Below, in pieces: positions 12,053 through 23,890 of a stretch of 64,000 bases of DNA. Source of the DNA: Episyrphus balteatus (Eukaryota > Arthropoda > Insecta > Diptera > Syrphidae); the NCBI RefSeq assembly GCF_945859705.1, contig NC_079136.1:79484867-79548866 (forward strand), read 5' to 3'. The first letter of the stretch is position 1, and every line of letters begins with the position of its first letter. Both the position numbers and the translations under genes were made by a program. The notes under the pieces were generated by a model. That model saw only the letters and a program-made list of their open reading frames with translations, made no database searches and was not told the DNA's origin.

Positions 12053-12513
12053 TATCAATCTACACAATTTGTTAATTTTTTTGTTTGAAAATTTTGTTTC
12101 TTTACATTGTTATTTTGCTTGGAAGCTATGTTTTACTTCAGAAATGGAGCCCCTTCACTTTTAGAGACATTTTTCTCATGTTAATACCATTTCCAGCGGC
12201 GTAACCACAAACATTTTAGGGGGAGAGGGGCTCACCTATAATATTTTTCAGTCATTTTGTTGGAGCAAGACTTACTTCGACAGTGGAAAGAATGTGAACC
12301 AGAAAAATTATATATAACGGACAAAAACAAATTGCTTTTCTCGGTTCCATGTCTTAAAATGAGCCAAATTTAAATTAATTCTTAACCTTTTGTAATGCAA
12401 TGTATTTATTTTACTTTATTTTGTTTTTAAATGATAAATATTTATCTTTTGATATTTTTAATTGTATTCTTTACATAATCTGAATAAGTAATATTAGTAA
12501 AATTTCTTACCTA

Positions 12514-12680
12514 CCCCTTAATGCATACGAGGCCAAATTTGGCTTAGAAACAAATTTTTTAAACAAATTAATTTAAACAAATTTTTTTTAATGAAAACCG
12601 TTTTAAAACAACCCAAAGAATCCATGTAAAGCATTTTTTAATTTTTTCGTCCGCTAATATTAATTCATGAAGTAGAGGGC
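12514..12680. mobile_element. Short TIR element, 167 bp, same family as 11648-12052
   Basis: CCCCTTAATGCATACGAGGC at the left and the complement of CATGAAGTAGAGGGC at the right match the two end variants of the 405-bp element. TA flanks both sides (12512-12513, 12681-12682). It is a deleted, diverged copy. Confidence 0.65.
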
Positions 12681-13200
12681 TAATCTGGCGACATGAAACA
12701 TTATTTTAAACTTTTTATATAATGCTTAGTGAAAAAAAATTATACGACCGCTTTAAAAAAAAACAACGTGTATTAATGTGAGGTGCGTTTAAAAAAAAAA
12801 CAAAACAAAGGTCTGAAAAAGATTTTAACTTAATGATTGCCAGATGGCTTAGTATTGATAGCCACTAACGACCACAAATTACAAATTATGCTCAATGATC
12901 TTTGTTTTGAGTGAAAGAAAGTAGTTTTACCAACTTTACGTTTAAAAAAATCGTGTCAAATTTAAATCAATTGAGCAATCATAAAATAGAGTAATCATAA
13001 GAAAAACAGAAGGCAGAGTTTTGAAGTCAAAAATGGGGATTGAGCTATCAACACAAAATTCTTACCTACAACAGATGACCAATAGAACAAAACAGCAAAT
13101 AAAGTGAACTCCATTACAAGCAATTCAATATTTATACATTAACAACTAGAAAGAAGTTACAAAAATCGAAAACGACGTAAGACGAAGGGGGATGATAATA

Positions 13201-13329
13201 GCCTGTTTTAACTAGAACCCAAATGATATAAATTTGCAAATTAACTCATTTCAAATGTCATATCTTAATTTGACATTCGAAATGAGATAATTTGTGAAAT
13301 TATATCATTTGGGGTCTAGTTAAACAGTC
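13201..13329. mobile_element. 129-bp hairpin MITE, TA-flanked
   Basis: Arms of about 60 bp pair almost end to end, for example AACTAGAACCCAAATGATAT against ATATCATTTGGGGTCTAGTT. TA is present on each side (13199-13200 and 13330-13331). No coding content. Confidence 0.8.
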
Positions 13330-13331
13330 TA

Positions 13332-14480
13332 TTTTGCCCTTTTAACGTGAAAAAATACTTTTAACTTAGACTCATTGAAATAAATAGAATTGTAAACTTT
13401 GAAAATAATGGAACTTGAATGATAATAATAATACAATGCTTGAGAGCATATGATGAGTTGTCTTCTAGTAAAAAAAAAATAGTTCTAGGAACTATATTTT
13501 TTTAAGTTCGTAGGTGATTTTTACGGGTAGTAGTAGAAATTCGGAATGACCACCTTAAAATCTATAAACAGGACTTACTAACTAAAAAAAAAAAAACACC
13601 TGGCAATTACCTATCAATTTTATGGGCTTTAATTTTTTTGGATATATGTATTTATAACCTTTATAATAAAATGCATTGTTTCCAATGCCATTTATCAGTC
13701 TGTGGTTCGAATTCATAACTGATGGGCTACTAATTAAGTGTAATGTTCTTATACATTTCTCTTTTTTATAGTTATATTGTGTTAAAAAAAAAAAAAAACA
13801 AACGAAGAAAAAGGTGAAATCATAAATGAATTTCGATTTTCTGATAAATGAAAAAAATGTTTCCATCCCTTTTTGAAAAATTAAATTCTCAATTGCCTTC
13901 TCAAATTTCTTAACTAATAAAAGGGGGTTAAAACAATTTCATATAATGTGAATACCTTCTTATTTATGCTTAAGCTGAAAAGCTTAATGACCCTCAGGTA
14001 AAAAATAAACATACTACATGATATAAACGAATATATACGTGACAAAACCACAACTCTTTGCCTTTGTCATACACATTCTTATCACAAAATAAAGGATAAA
14101 ATACCACACATTAAATTAATTGAAAATTCAAACTTTTGGCAGTAATAAGGGCTTTTTAATTTTTTTTTTTTTTTTTAGCGATCTGTCCTTTCACCTGGCT
14201 ATACCACATTGTTTTACCGAATCATATATTATTTAGATTATTATTTATATTGATACAAAATTAAAAAAAAAGGTACGGTGATAATTAATTTTCTGAAAGT
14301 ATAAACCATATAAGAGGATTTCTTCATGATTACATAGGATGTTCATCAATATTTCCTCTCCTCCCCTAAGATTATTAAAAAAGGGCCAGTTCTAGAGTAC
14401 GAGAATCTTTTAAACATGAGTTAACTCACTTAACTTGATTAAGTATATACCTAAGTTAAAGTAAGATAGTTGTAAAAAAT
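13332..14480. other. No gene or element recognised
   Basis: AT-rich sequence with poly-A and poly-T runs. The 94-codon minus-strand frame at 13582-13866 is low-complexity (runs of Phe and Lys) and is not supported. The neighbouring 12681-13198 is likewise without a supported feature. Confidence 0.5.
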
Positions 14481-14489
14481 GCATTTACT

Positions 14490-14930
14490 TCAAAATATTT
14501 GTTACATTTAAAAAAAAATGTTTAAAAAAAAAAACATTGTAATTATTGCAACTAAAAACAATTTTCATTAAAAAAAATTTATTGCAACTCAAAAATACTT
14601 GCATTTAAGAAAATAATAAAATTAAAAATATTTTGGATAAAAAAAAAGTAATTACAACTGAAAAATATTTGCTTTGAAAATATGTAAAATTTTTACTGCA
14701 AATAAAAATATATTACATTAAAAAAAATATTATTGTAAATAAAAAATATTCTGCATTAAAAAAAAATCAATGCAAAATGTGTGCATAAAATTTTAATTTA
14801 CGTCAAAATTCTTACCATTTTGAATATTTGACCTTATATTAGGTTCTATATTACCTAAAGTTAACATAATTATCTTATGTATGGTAAAATAGTCAAAATT
14901 GTAAGAAATTCGAAGAATTTTAAAAAATAT
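14490..14930. repeat. Degenerate 'TTGCAACTGAAAAATATTTG' repeat tract
   Basis: Irregular repeats of the phrase TTGCAACTNAAAAATATTTG separated by A runs span 14490-14790. Related sequence in opposite orientation is seen at 17510-17640. An inverted pair (GTCAAAATTCTTACC near 14804 and GTCAAAATTGTAAGAA near 14893) follows. Confidence 0.5.
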
Positions 14931-14981
14931 ATTTAATGCACATATTTTGCACTCAATTTATTTTTAAATGCAGAAATTTTT

Positions 14982-15716
14982 ACTTGCTCTATAGGGCAAG
15001 TATTGGTTTCGTGTAGAAAAAAAAAATCGAGGTTTTAATCAAAACCAACATTACGATGATGGAGAAGATCAAAAAAGTGGTTTTCGTCATGCCGTCCGTC
15101 GGTCTGTGCGTCTGTGCGTCTGTGCGTCTGTGCGTCTGTGCGTCCATCTGTACATCGAGCCAGGGCCTAAACGGGTGGATGGATTTGCTTGAAACTTGGT
15201 ACAGATGATTTTTACGTAATTCCCTAGGTCCGTTTTTTTTATTTTTTTAATATCTCCAATTTAACGCATATCTCCCATATAACGTTTTCGAGGTATTTCA
15301 AATTTCTCGAAAACGGCTCTAACGATTTCGTTTAAATTTGGTGTGCGCAGTACTCTTATTGATTCCAACAAAACTGCGTTTTTAGTTTTTCTCAAAAAAT
15401 GCCAAGAGCGGAAATATGGCGTTGCCGTTTTTCAAAAATTGACATGTTTTTTAAGTCCATATATTTCATCAAAGCATAAGTCAATTTTTTCAAAATTTAC
15501 AGACATCATAGGTATTGAAGTGTAAAATGTAAAAAAAAATTAAAAAAAAAAGTTTTTCAAAAAATTTTTAAAAATTTGAATTTTTTTAACTTTCGATTTT
15601 TTTTTTGTTTTTATTTTTTTTTCTTCACAAAATCTTAAATTTCCAATAGATATTTAAGATAAAGATGCTTTGAACTACAAGAGCAAGTACGTGCGACCCA
15701 GTCGTGCATTTTATTT
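14982..15716 (-). repeat. Hairpin-end repeat family, minus-strand copy with 8-bp microsatellite
   Basis: Begins with the hairpin ACTTGC-TCTATAGG-GCAAGT (14982-15001) and ends with GCGACCCAGTCGTGCATTTT. A run of (GTCTGTGC)n, about four to five units, lies at 15103-15143. Its right end abuts the long repeat beginning at about 15735. Confidence 0.55.
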
Positions 15717-15734
15717 TATTTGCACCTAATATCT

Positions 15735-17480
15735 AATATTTTTGACGTGATAACTTCTTATAAATCGATGAACCATGGCAGTCACAACAAAAAAGTGACT
15801 CAAAAATTTCAATTAAAAATTAAAAATAAACTATTAGAGATACAAAAATCTTCTATAGCTTATATGAAAAATAATAACCTAAGGCTTAATCCAAACGAAG
15901 GATTTTTAAAAGTTCCGTCATTTAATAGGGTAAACACTGGTAAAACGGAAAGATGAAATTTGGGCTAAAATCTAAACGCGAAGTTGTAGAGAGTTGATTT
16001 TTTTGCTATAGATAGATGATACTAATTTAAGAATAACTGCATTTAAGAAAAAATTCTTAAAAATTTTTAAACGTTTTGTTTGAACGTGGTACACGTGTTG
16101 GGGCTATGACAAAATGATGATTTTTGTTAGGGAAAATTTTTTTTGACAATTCTAAAGGTGCCAGGTGAAAGATGAGGAAAAAAAAGTAGCCGTCTGATAC
16201 GGATTTTTTTCCAACACTCTGCGTTTCGAAAACACCTTGATTTTTAGGGGTATTTTTGGGTAGTATTTGATTTTTAGCTTTTTTTGGAGCGTTCAAAAAA
16301 TCTCAAACTTATAGGACATGTTGGCCTTATGCATACATGTGTAAAAAATTGGAATCGTTGAGTGAGTTTTGACTGAATAACGGAAGAAACAAGTTTTTAA
16401 AAAACACGTTTTTTGACCGTTTTTAACCGATTTTCATCGTTTTTTATTTTTATCTTTTTTTTTCTTTAATAGATACAGGAATAAAATATGTGGAGTAATG
16501 ATAGACCATGACCACGACTAAATGTGTGCGAAGTTTCAATAATTTTCGTAAACACAATTTTGAGATAACGGTAAAATAAAATTTTAGAATTCAACAATTT
16601 ATAACTTTTGACCAAGAGCAGATAGAAATTTTATTAAACTTTTATGAGCATCCTGATACAATTACCTTTCATTTGGTATATAACACATAACGGTAGACTA
16701 ACTACAAGCTACACAATGTTAAATCAAGAAACTTGCGAAAAACCTCAAAACCCCAGTGGAGATCTGTAGTTGCCCCCGAACGGCCACCAGTCAGTGTGGG
16801 ATGTACCGTAATCTCAGTCTGGAACACTTTAAAAAATTCAATTTAAAAAATTCTAACTTCTCTTGTAGGCATCTTTAAAATGAGATTGATACGTCATATG
16901 AAAGGTGAAAATAATAAGATTTCACATGATATAAAATTTTTATAGGTTGTCGAACAAAAAAATTGATTCCATAGCGTGAGAACATAAAAATAAATGATTT
17001 TTTTTGCTTTTTTTTAATGAAATTTGATCGAGTTCAAAAAATTCTAGCTCTTTTTGTGGATGTCTCATCGATATATATATTTTGAGCTAAGGCAATAAGC
17101 TTTAAGATGGTATAAACATTTTTAATAGGTTGTTAGGGAAAAAATGGAATTAATGACGTGAGAAGATAAAAATTCATGTTTTTTTTTTTGCTTTTTTTGA
17201 TGAAAATGATTGTTTTCAATAAATTATTTTTATACTTGTAAAAGTTTAAAAATGTTTTTATTCTTAAGAAGAAACACTTGTCTTTTAAATTGCATAATTT
17301 TTTTTGTAAGCTTTTAAAATAAAAAAAATAATATAGGTAATGAGAAAATAAAAAAGGTATTTTTTTTAGCTTTTTCTTGTAAATTATGATTGTTTGAAAA
17401 AAGTAAACGCTTCAATTGACTCATTTTAAACAAAAGCACACAACCTGTTTTCTGACGAAGTTATCACGTAAAATCATCGT
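15735..17480 (+). repeat. Long inverted repeat, left copy (~1.75 kb)
   Basis: Matches the reverse complement of 21300-23890 over nearly its whole length. Shared landmarks are GACGTGATAAC, AAATCGATGAACCATGGCAG, GTTGGGGCTATGACAAAATG, GGAGATCTGTAGTTGCCCCC and GTACCGTAATCTCAGTCTGG. The distal part has two tandem units of about 180 bp built on 'ATAGGTTGTTAGGG'. A partial third copy is at 27230-28215. A small frame at 15720-15956 is shared with the right copy. Confidence 0.8.
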
Positions 17481-19620
17481 CCGTAAACCGGCTTTACAGA
17501 CAACCTCTTTTTTTTAATATAAAATATTTTTATTTGCAGTAAAAATTGTGTTTTGAATACAAATATTTTTCAGTTGCGACAAATATTTTTTTTAACTGCC
17601 AAAAATGTTTTATTTCAAATTCATTTTTTATTTAATATTTTTACAACCCTGGTTTTGATTAATTAGGTTTAACAATTTTGTTTAGGGGAAATATTACACT
17701 ACACTGTTTTTATTTAAAAATGTTCAATTTATTTCGTTTCGTATAGATTTCAAAGAATTTAAAGAAAAGCTTTAATGGCGATTTCAAAACCGTCTAATCT
17801 CCATGTTTAATTCAAATAACTTTTTCTAATAAATAGTTGGAGCTAAGTTACTTAAACCTCTACTTTAAAATTTTAACAGTCAAGGATAATATTATTTTCT
17901 ATATATGATAGCCACTATTTTTTTTTTTTTTTTCAAATTCATCCAAACCGCTGTTACTCAAGGCTTTATTTATTATTGTTGAGGATATTTTGAATTTTTG
18001 CATACAGGAAAAATATTACAAATTGATCAGACAATCTTCCACCGAAGCATACTCGTATACAACCTTGTTACATGCTAAAGCCAAAGGGTGTGAATATTCG
18101 TAACTGAGTGGTTTTCAGCGTACGTATAACATAGGTATCCTCTACGTTACGGGGATTTAAGTAGGACTTTTTTGCGCTCATTTTTTTTTTATCGTGGTTT
18201 CGCGGCTTTTAGTTATTACTTTGTAGATTTTATGGAAGTTTTTATTTCCACTTCGTAGACTCTATCAGAATGAGAGGAGATGAAATAAAAAATGTGTATC
18301 ACACACAGAGTCATCGGTTATCGATTTGGAAAAGGTAAAACGATTTTGTGGTTTTTCGGCTTACATTGGATTGTGTTTTGTACATCCTTTTATGTTTCAT
18401 TTTTCAATGGTGAAAGACAAAAATTCACTTTGAATTATGTGGTCACAAAGTTGGAATTCTAGGAAATTAATTTGCATTTTAACAACGATAAAATATAACT
18501 TAAATCTTATTTATTACTTATAGATAAATTGCCAGATATGTACAGTGTACACCTATATTTCTTAGATAAAGAGTTTTCAAATTAAGTTGTCAACAACAAT
18601 GCTTTTTACATATACATAAGCAATAGCAATTTCCATATGATCAAGTCTCTATTAAAACTTTAACTAAATTAACAAATTAGTTACAAGCATTTTCATACTA
18701 TGCGATTTCTAACCATGAAACCCTTATATAAATATAAATAACATTATAATGTTTTTCGAAGGACAAAGCACCGTTGCCTTATAATTATTATGGAAATGAT
18801 ATGTTTCAATTTATATTACTCTTAGGTAAATAGGACAATGTATATGTACATTGACAAGTTTTCAAAATAAATTAGTTTCCACCTTAATTTGCCAAACACG
18901 AACCAAATTTAGAAAGGACACGACAATACATTTAGGCTTTAGGAAAACAGATAGAGAAACATAGTGGCTAGTCTGTTAGTGTGTTTATTGTGCAACATTT
19001 CGCATTCTAGTGCATATAAATCATTATCTACTTTGATAATAATAATAATGTTTCATATGTTTAGCAACAGCCTATTAATTTCACAACGACACAGCTTGTA
19101 CCGCTAACAATGATTACCAAATTAATTAATCAATTCATATTTGCATTTTCTACAAAAAAAAATTTGTAGGTACATACGTGTCTGTGTGGATGTGAGAAAT
19201 TAAATTATGTATTGTTCTTTGTGTAGGTATATCTTATTTTTAACTGAAAATAAACAAACCATGCCGATGCCGACATTTTATTGCTGATGAGAACACCATT
19301 TTGCCATATCAAAAATAATAAACAAATAAATCGAATTTAAACTAAACAACCTTTGTGAAATACAAATTAGAAGTGTTTTTAAAGCTATTCACATATCGGT
19401 TCTGGGAATTTTGTGGGCTCTTTTAAACGGTACCAGCCATAGAACATTTCTTGATTTCCTACTCTTTCGTTAAAAATGAGAGAATACTTTTTGTTAAATA
19501 CTTTTAAAAAACTTAAAAATTACAAATTAATTATACGTACGAAATACATTCAGGAACTGTATGAGTTTCAATATTAAAGACAGAAAGGTACACTTCTTAT
19601 ACTCATAAAATATTCTATTT
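17481..19620. other. No gene recognised; mostly unique-looking AT-rich DNA
   Basis: Apart from a degenerate TTGCAGT/AAATATTTTTC tract at 17510-17640 (inverted relative of 14490-14790), no repeat ends or supported open frame were found on either strand. Confidence 0.4.
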
Positions 19621-19627
19621 TCAACAA

Positions 19628-19664
19628 TATTAACGTTTTCGGGAATAACAATTCCCATCTTCAG
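19628..19664 (-). ncRNA. Hammerhead-like stem-loop downstream of Penelope-type remnant
   Basis: On the minus strand CTGAAGA (19664-19658) is followed by one extra base, a 6-bp stem GGGAAT/ATTCCC with a TGTT loop, and GAAA (19640-19637). Penelope-like elements are known to carry hammerhead ribozymes in their terminal repeats, and this sits about 150 bp after the GIY-YIG-like frame on the same strand. The extra base after CTGAAGA and the lack of a clear cleavage triplet mean it may be a decayed, inactive copy. Confidence 0.4.
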
Positions 19665-19808
19665 ATTGTATAGCAAAAATTACAAATTATTTAAATAACT
19701 TTGTCAATAAAATCTAAAAATATATTTTTAAAAAAATTTCTTAATAATAATTTTTTAAAGGTTAAGTATAAACGAAATATATAATAAAGTTAAAGTGAAT
19801 AAATGCAT

Positions 19809-20370
19809 CTAGAATTTTGTCTCAAATATTTCTTTGGCCGAAAGTGGTTCTAAAAATTTGTGCAACAAAAATCGTTCAAATGTTTTATTTTTGTTCATAT
19901 TTTTTGTTTTATTTATGTAAATTTCTTCAAATGCATCTAATAATTTAGGTTTATTTACTTGTTTTAACAAACGGAACCCAGCTAAAACATGGTTATTATT
20001 TATCATATAGTCGGCAGAAGTGGACTACTTTAATTTTTTATAAAAAATTGACTTATAGTGTTCTGACTATCTTGTCTTTACTGATCTTCTTGTCTAACCA
20101 ATGACCACTGTATACCTCATCACAATTTTGACAAATAACTGAACATATCCCTGATTTTTCAATGGTTTCTGTTTTATTTCTTGGAGATAATTAAAATACT
20201 TTTTGAATATTTTTCCTGAAGAATAAGTTAATCCCTCAACGAATGAACTACTTATGTATATAAATGGATTATCTATAGATGGAGTTAATGATGTTAAATT
20301 TTTTTTAATTTTTTTATTTTATGCTTTTTTAATAAAGAATTTACTACATTTTTATTGTATCCAGAATTAT
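19809..20370 (-). pseudogene. Penelope-like element remnant: RT C-terminal linker and GIY-YIG endonuclease part
   Basis: Read on the minus strand from 20370, translation first gives a NSGYNKNVVNSLLKKHK-like segment that also occurs in the plus-strand remnant at about 20840-20880. It then gives SGICSVICQNCDEVYSG (about 20157-20107), which fits a degraded GIY-YIG endonuclease start with its cysteines, and then a 65-residue open stretch ending at 19809 containing FRLLKQVNKPKLLDAFEEIY. Penelope-like retroelements combine a reverse transcriptase with a C-terminal GIY-YIG domain. Stops and frameshifts separate the segments, so it is inactive. Confidence 0.7.
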
Positions 20371-20373
20371 ATA

Positions 20374-21045
20374 CAATTTAATAATAATGTCTATGAACAA
20401 ATAAGTGGTTTAGCAATGTGAAACCCTCTTGCTGCTTTTGCTGCTAATTGTTCCATGGCCAATTTTGAAACAAATGTTAAAAACAATTTTTCAGACTTTC
20501 CAATATTATGGGTAAGATATGTAGATGACACTTATATAATAATTCATAAAGACAAACTACAAATTTGTCTTAATTTCTTGAATAACGTAATGCCGGGAAT
20601 TATAAAAATTACATTTGAAAAAGAAATTGACTTTTGTTTACCAATTTTAGATATTATGGTAAAAACAAATGAAATTCATGTTGAATTCGACATTTATCGC
20701 AAATCCACAAGCAAATCCTAAACAAACTAAATTTACAGCTTTAAATTCGTTTTGCTACCGTGCTATCCAAATTCCCCTAAGTGAACAAAATTATAATAAA
20801 GAAGTTAGAAATATTTATCGAATAGCTGAAGTTAATGGATACAATAAAAATGTAGTAAATTCTTTATTAAAAAAGCATAAAATTAAAAAATATTTAAAAA
20901 ATTTAACATCATTAACTCCTTTGAGGTATTAACTTATTCTTTAGGAAAAATATTCAATCTCCAAATACAACAAGGAATAAAGTAAAAAATATTTTAGGAA
21001 CAGTTAAAGATAAAACATGCTGTCAAAATTGTACAAATTGAGAGC
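20374..21045 (+). pseudogene. Penelope-like element remnant: reverse transcriptase
   Basis: The plus-strand frame from 20374 reads YEQISGLAM, then a TGA stop (20419-20421) where a Gly is expected, then NPLAAFAANCSMANFE. RYVDDT follows, with the catalytic YVDD at 20518-20529, and then LPILDI and VEFDIYRKSTSK. A frameshift near 20710 moves the reading to a second frame, ALNSFCYRAIQIPL through EVNGYNKNVVNSLLKKHK, ending at 20932. Weak matches to the linker before the endonuclease run to about 21045. RT motif order and the YVDDT context fit Penelope-like elements. It is broken by at least one stop and one frameshift. It lies head to head with the minus-strand remnant. Confidence 0.8.
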
Positions 21046-21299
21046 AAAAGTATACATTAATGAAAAATATTCGTAAGTAAAAGTACTTATACTAAAGTTT
21101 AAAAAATAAATAAATAGTATCTATTTGGTCAACATTTTCGCACAGCTAATTAAAATAAACCTTCAACGGCAATGACCAGAAGGTTTTAAGTATGAAGATA
21201 CGAGCAATATATTCAATTATGTATTTTTATAACTAAAATAGAGAGATAAAAAGTCGAAGAGAAAACTTAAAATAAAGTAAAATAAAGAATAAAACCATT

Positions 21300-23890
21300 T
21301 TTAAATTTTTACAATACGCAAAAAGTATAAAAATAATTTATTGAAAACAATCATTTTCATCAAAGAAAGCAAAAAAAACATGAATTTTTATCTTCTCACG
21401 TCATTAATTCTATTTTTACCCTAACAACCTACAGGGCCGTCTTTAACTATCCTGGGGCCCTTGGGCACACAAGAATTTGGGGCCCTTTTGGAAAGTAAAA
21501 TTAGTACAATGGTTGGCTAAAAGGCAATGGTTGGTTTAAAAGGCGTGCCAATATATCGTTCCATATAAAGTACCTAGTGTGTATTATTGGCAGGGGGTAC
21601 CAATAATTCTTGCATTGAGACATCAGTCTTGCCACTGCCAATAATTGTACCTACATTTATACTGCCAATAATTATACCCTGTATCCGTTATAAGTTTCAG
21701 TTTGAAGAATAGGAAAAAAACGATTTGTACGTGATTTAAAAGAGCCTTTTTTTTATTTTATTTAATGTCTCTTTTTCAACGGATATCTCCAATATAAAGT
21801 TTTCCAGATATTGCAATTTTCTTAAAAACGGATAAAAAGAAACATGTATTTTGAAATAAGAAAAATATTTTTTTGGATAGTTATTAACGGTACCTACTTG
21901 CCATAAAACCGATTTCTTAATGTAAACGACACAACCGATTTTAATGAAATTTTTTACATAAAAAGGTTTATACTAATATTAAAATTAAGAAACTTAAAAA
22001 AAATTATTTTTGGATTTAAAAAAAAATTAATTTTTTTTTTGAAAAACCATTTTTTTTTTCAAGGTTTATTTATGTGTCAATCATTAAATACGAGAGCAAT
22101 TCGCAATTAAAATTAAAAAATGTTTGGGGTGCCAACCTTTGTACCATGGGGTTTTCCATTGAACCAAAACATTGATGTACCGTCGACGAGCCGGAAATAA
22201 TTTTTTCTTAAACATTTTTGAACGGAAAAAGTATTGATGTTTTTTTGCCGACGAATTGATTCTTTTTTCGTCTTTTAATACGAACCTACACATATTTTTA
22301 CACTGATTTTAAACGCACTACAAATTTGACAGTTTTGCAAACTTCAAACGAAATTATTTTTTAAGGAAAAAGATAATAAAAAAGATATTCGTTGTTTTTA
22401 TTAATAAATAATAAATAATCTTACTACAGTGAAAAAAAAAAGATATTTTTCTTGTTTTTTGAAAATATTATTGTCTTATTTTTTTTTGAAAATTGAATTT
22501 GGGTTTGGTCGTTTGGCCACATAATTTGTTTTCATTCTGAAAACATATATTTTCCGTATAGGTGTAGAAAATACTTTGATTGTTTGGTTGCCATATAAAA
22601 ACTAAAATTTTTTGGTAAATGGTCTGCCCGACAAAAATGTTTTAAGAGTAAATGTGTGAGAGAAATTTTCGTTCCTTTGGGGCCCCCTGAGAATGGGGGC
22701 CCTGGGCACGGGCCCCGTGTGCCCTTATGGTAAAGACGGCATTGACAACCTATAAAAATGTTTATAACATTTGAAAGCTTATTGTCTTAGCTCAAAATAT
22801 GTATATCGAACAGGTCTATCGGTCTATGAGACATCTACAAAAAGAGCTAGAATTTTTTTAATTCGATCAAATTTCATTAAAAAAAAAAGCAAAAAAACAT
22901 TTATTTTTATGTTCTCAGGCTATGGAATCAATTTTTTTGTTTGACAACCTACAAAATATATATATATCATGTGAAAGCTTATTATTTCACCTTTCATATG
23001 ACGTATCAGTCTCTTTTCAAAGATGCCTACAAGAGAAGTTAGAATTTTTTAAAGTGAACCATGTTCCAGACTGAGATTACGGTACTTCCCACACTGACTG
23101 GTGGCTGTTCGAGGGCAACTACAGATCTCCACTGATGTTTTGCGGTTTTTCGCAAGTTTCTTGCGAAATCTGTTAAAAACGGTCAAAAAACGTATTTTTT
23201 TAAAACTCGTTTCTTCCGTTATCAGTCAAAACTCACTAAACGATTCCTAGTTTTGCACATGCATAAAGCCAAAACCTATATGTCCTATAAGTTTGAGATT
23301 TTTTGAACGCTCCAAAAAAAAGCTAAAAATCAAAAATTACCCAAAAATACCCCTAAAAACAAGGTGTTTTTCAAAAATTCATATTTCGAAACACAAAGTG
23401 TTGGAAAAAAAATCCGTATCAAACGCCTAATTTTTTTCCCCTCATCTTTCACCTGGCATCTTTAGAATTGTCAAAAAAAAAATCTTCCTTTACCCAAAAT
23501 CATCATTTTGTCATAGCCCCAACACGTGTACAACGTTCAAACAAAACGTTATAGCTTAGTTTCAAATTTTTTTAGAAATTTTTCTTAAATGCAGTTATTC
23601 TTAAATTAGTCTCATCTATCTATAGCAAAAAAATCAATTCTCTATGACTTCGCGTTTAGATTTTAGCCCGGAATTTTTAAAAATCCTTCATTTGGATTAA
23701 GCCTTAGGTTATTATTTTTCATATAAGCTATAGAAGATTTTTGTATCTCTTTATTTTTAATTTTGAATTGAAATTTTGCCGCACTGCGAAAATGCGAGAG
23801 TGTAACTTTAGAAAATGGCGTCACTTTTTTGTGGTATCTGCCATGGTTCATCGATTTATAAGACGTTATCAGATCACGTCAAAAAATAAA
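21300..23890 (-). repeat. Long inverted repeat, right copy, interrupted by a hAT insertion
   Basis: Reverse-complement counterpart of 15735-17480. Without the 1313-bp insertion it is shorter, because about 330 bp present at 16430-16740 is missing at the TTGCG junction near 23165. On the minus strand it encodes a 62-codon frame (23663-23851) whose last 30 residues nearly match the frame in the left copy (IQKSSIAYMKNNNLRLNPNE is shared). Confidence 0.8.
21432..22744. mobile_element. hAT-type non-autonomous element, 1313 bp, 8-bp target duplication
   Basis: The ends CAGGGCCGTCTTTA and TAAAGACGGCATTG are imperfect inverted repeats. They are flanked by a perfect 8-bp duplication ACAACCTA (21424-21431 and 22745-22752). 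The left copy of the host repeat shows the uninterrupted site. GGGGCCC/GGGCAC-rich subterminal sequence is present at both ends. The interior has only short frames and no hAT transposase residues that I recognise. Confidence 0.9.

Noticed and set aside
12190..12240. GGCGTAACCACAAACATTTT followed by GGGGGAGAGGGG as a transposon end
   Set aside because: It resembles ends of known DNA elements, but no matching inverted end or target duplication was found nearby.
15720..15956. Resemblance of 'RLNPNEGFLK' in the arm-encoded peptide to dual-specificity phosphatases
   Set aside because: The spacing from the preceding AY pair is about half that of the phosphatase domain and no catalytic Cys-loop is present; coincidence.
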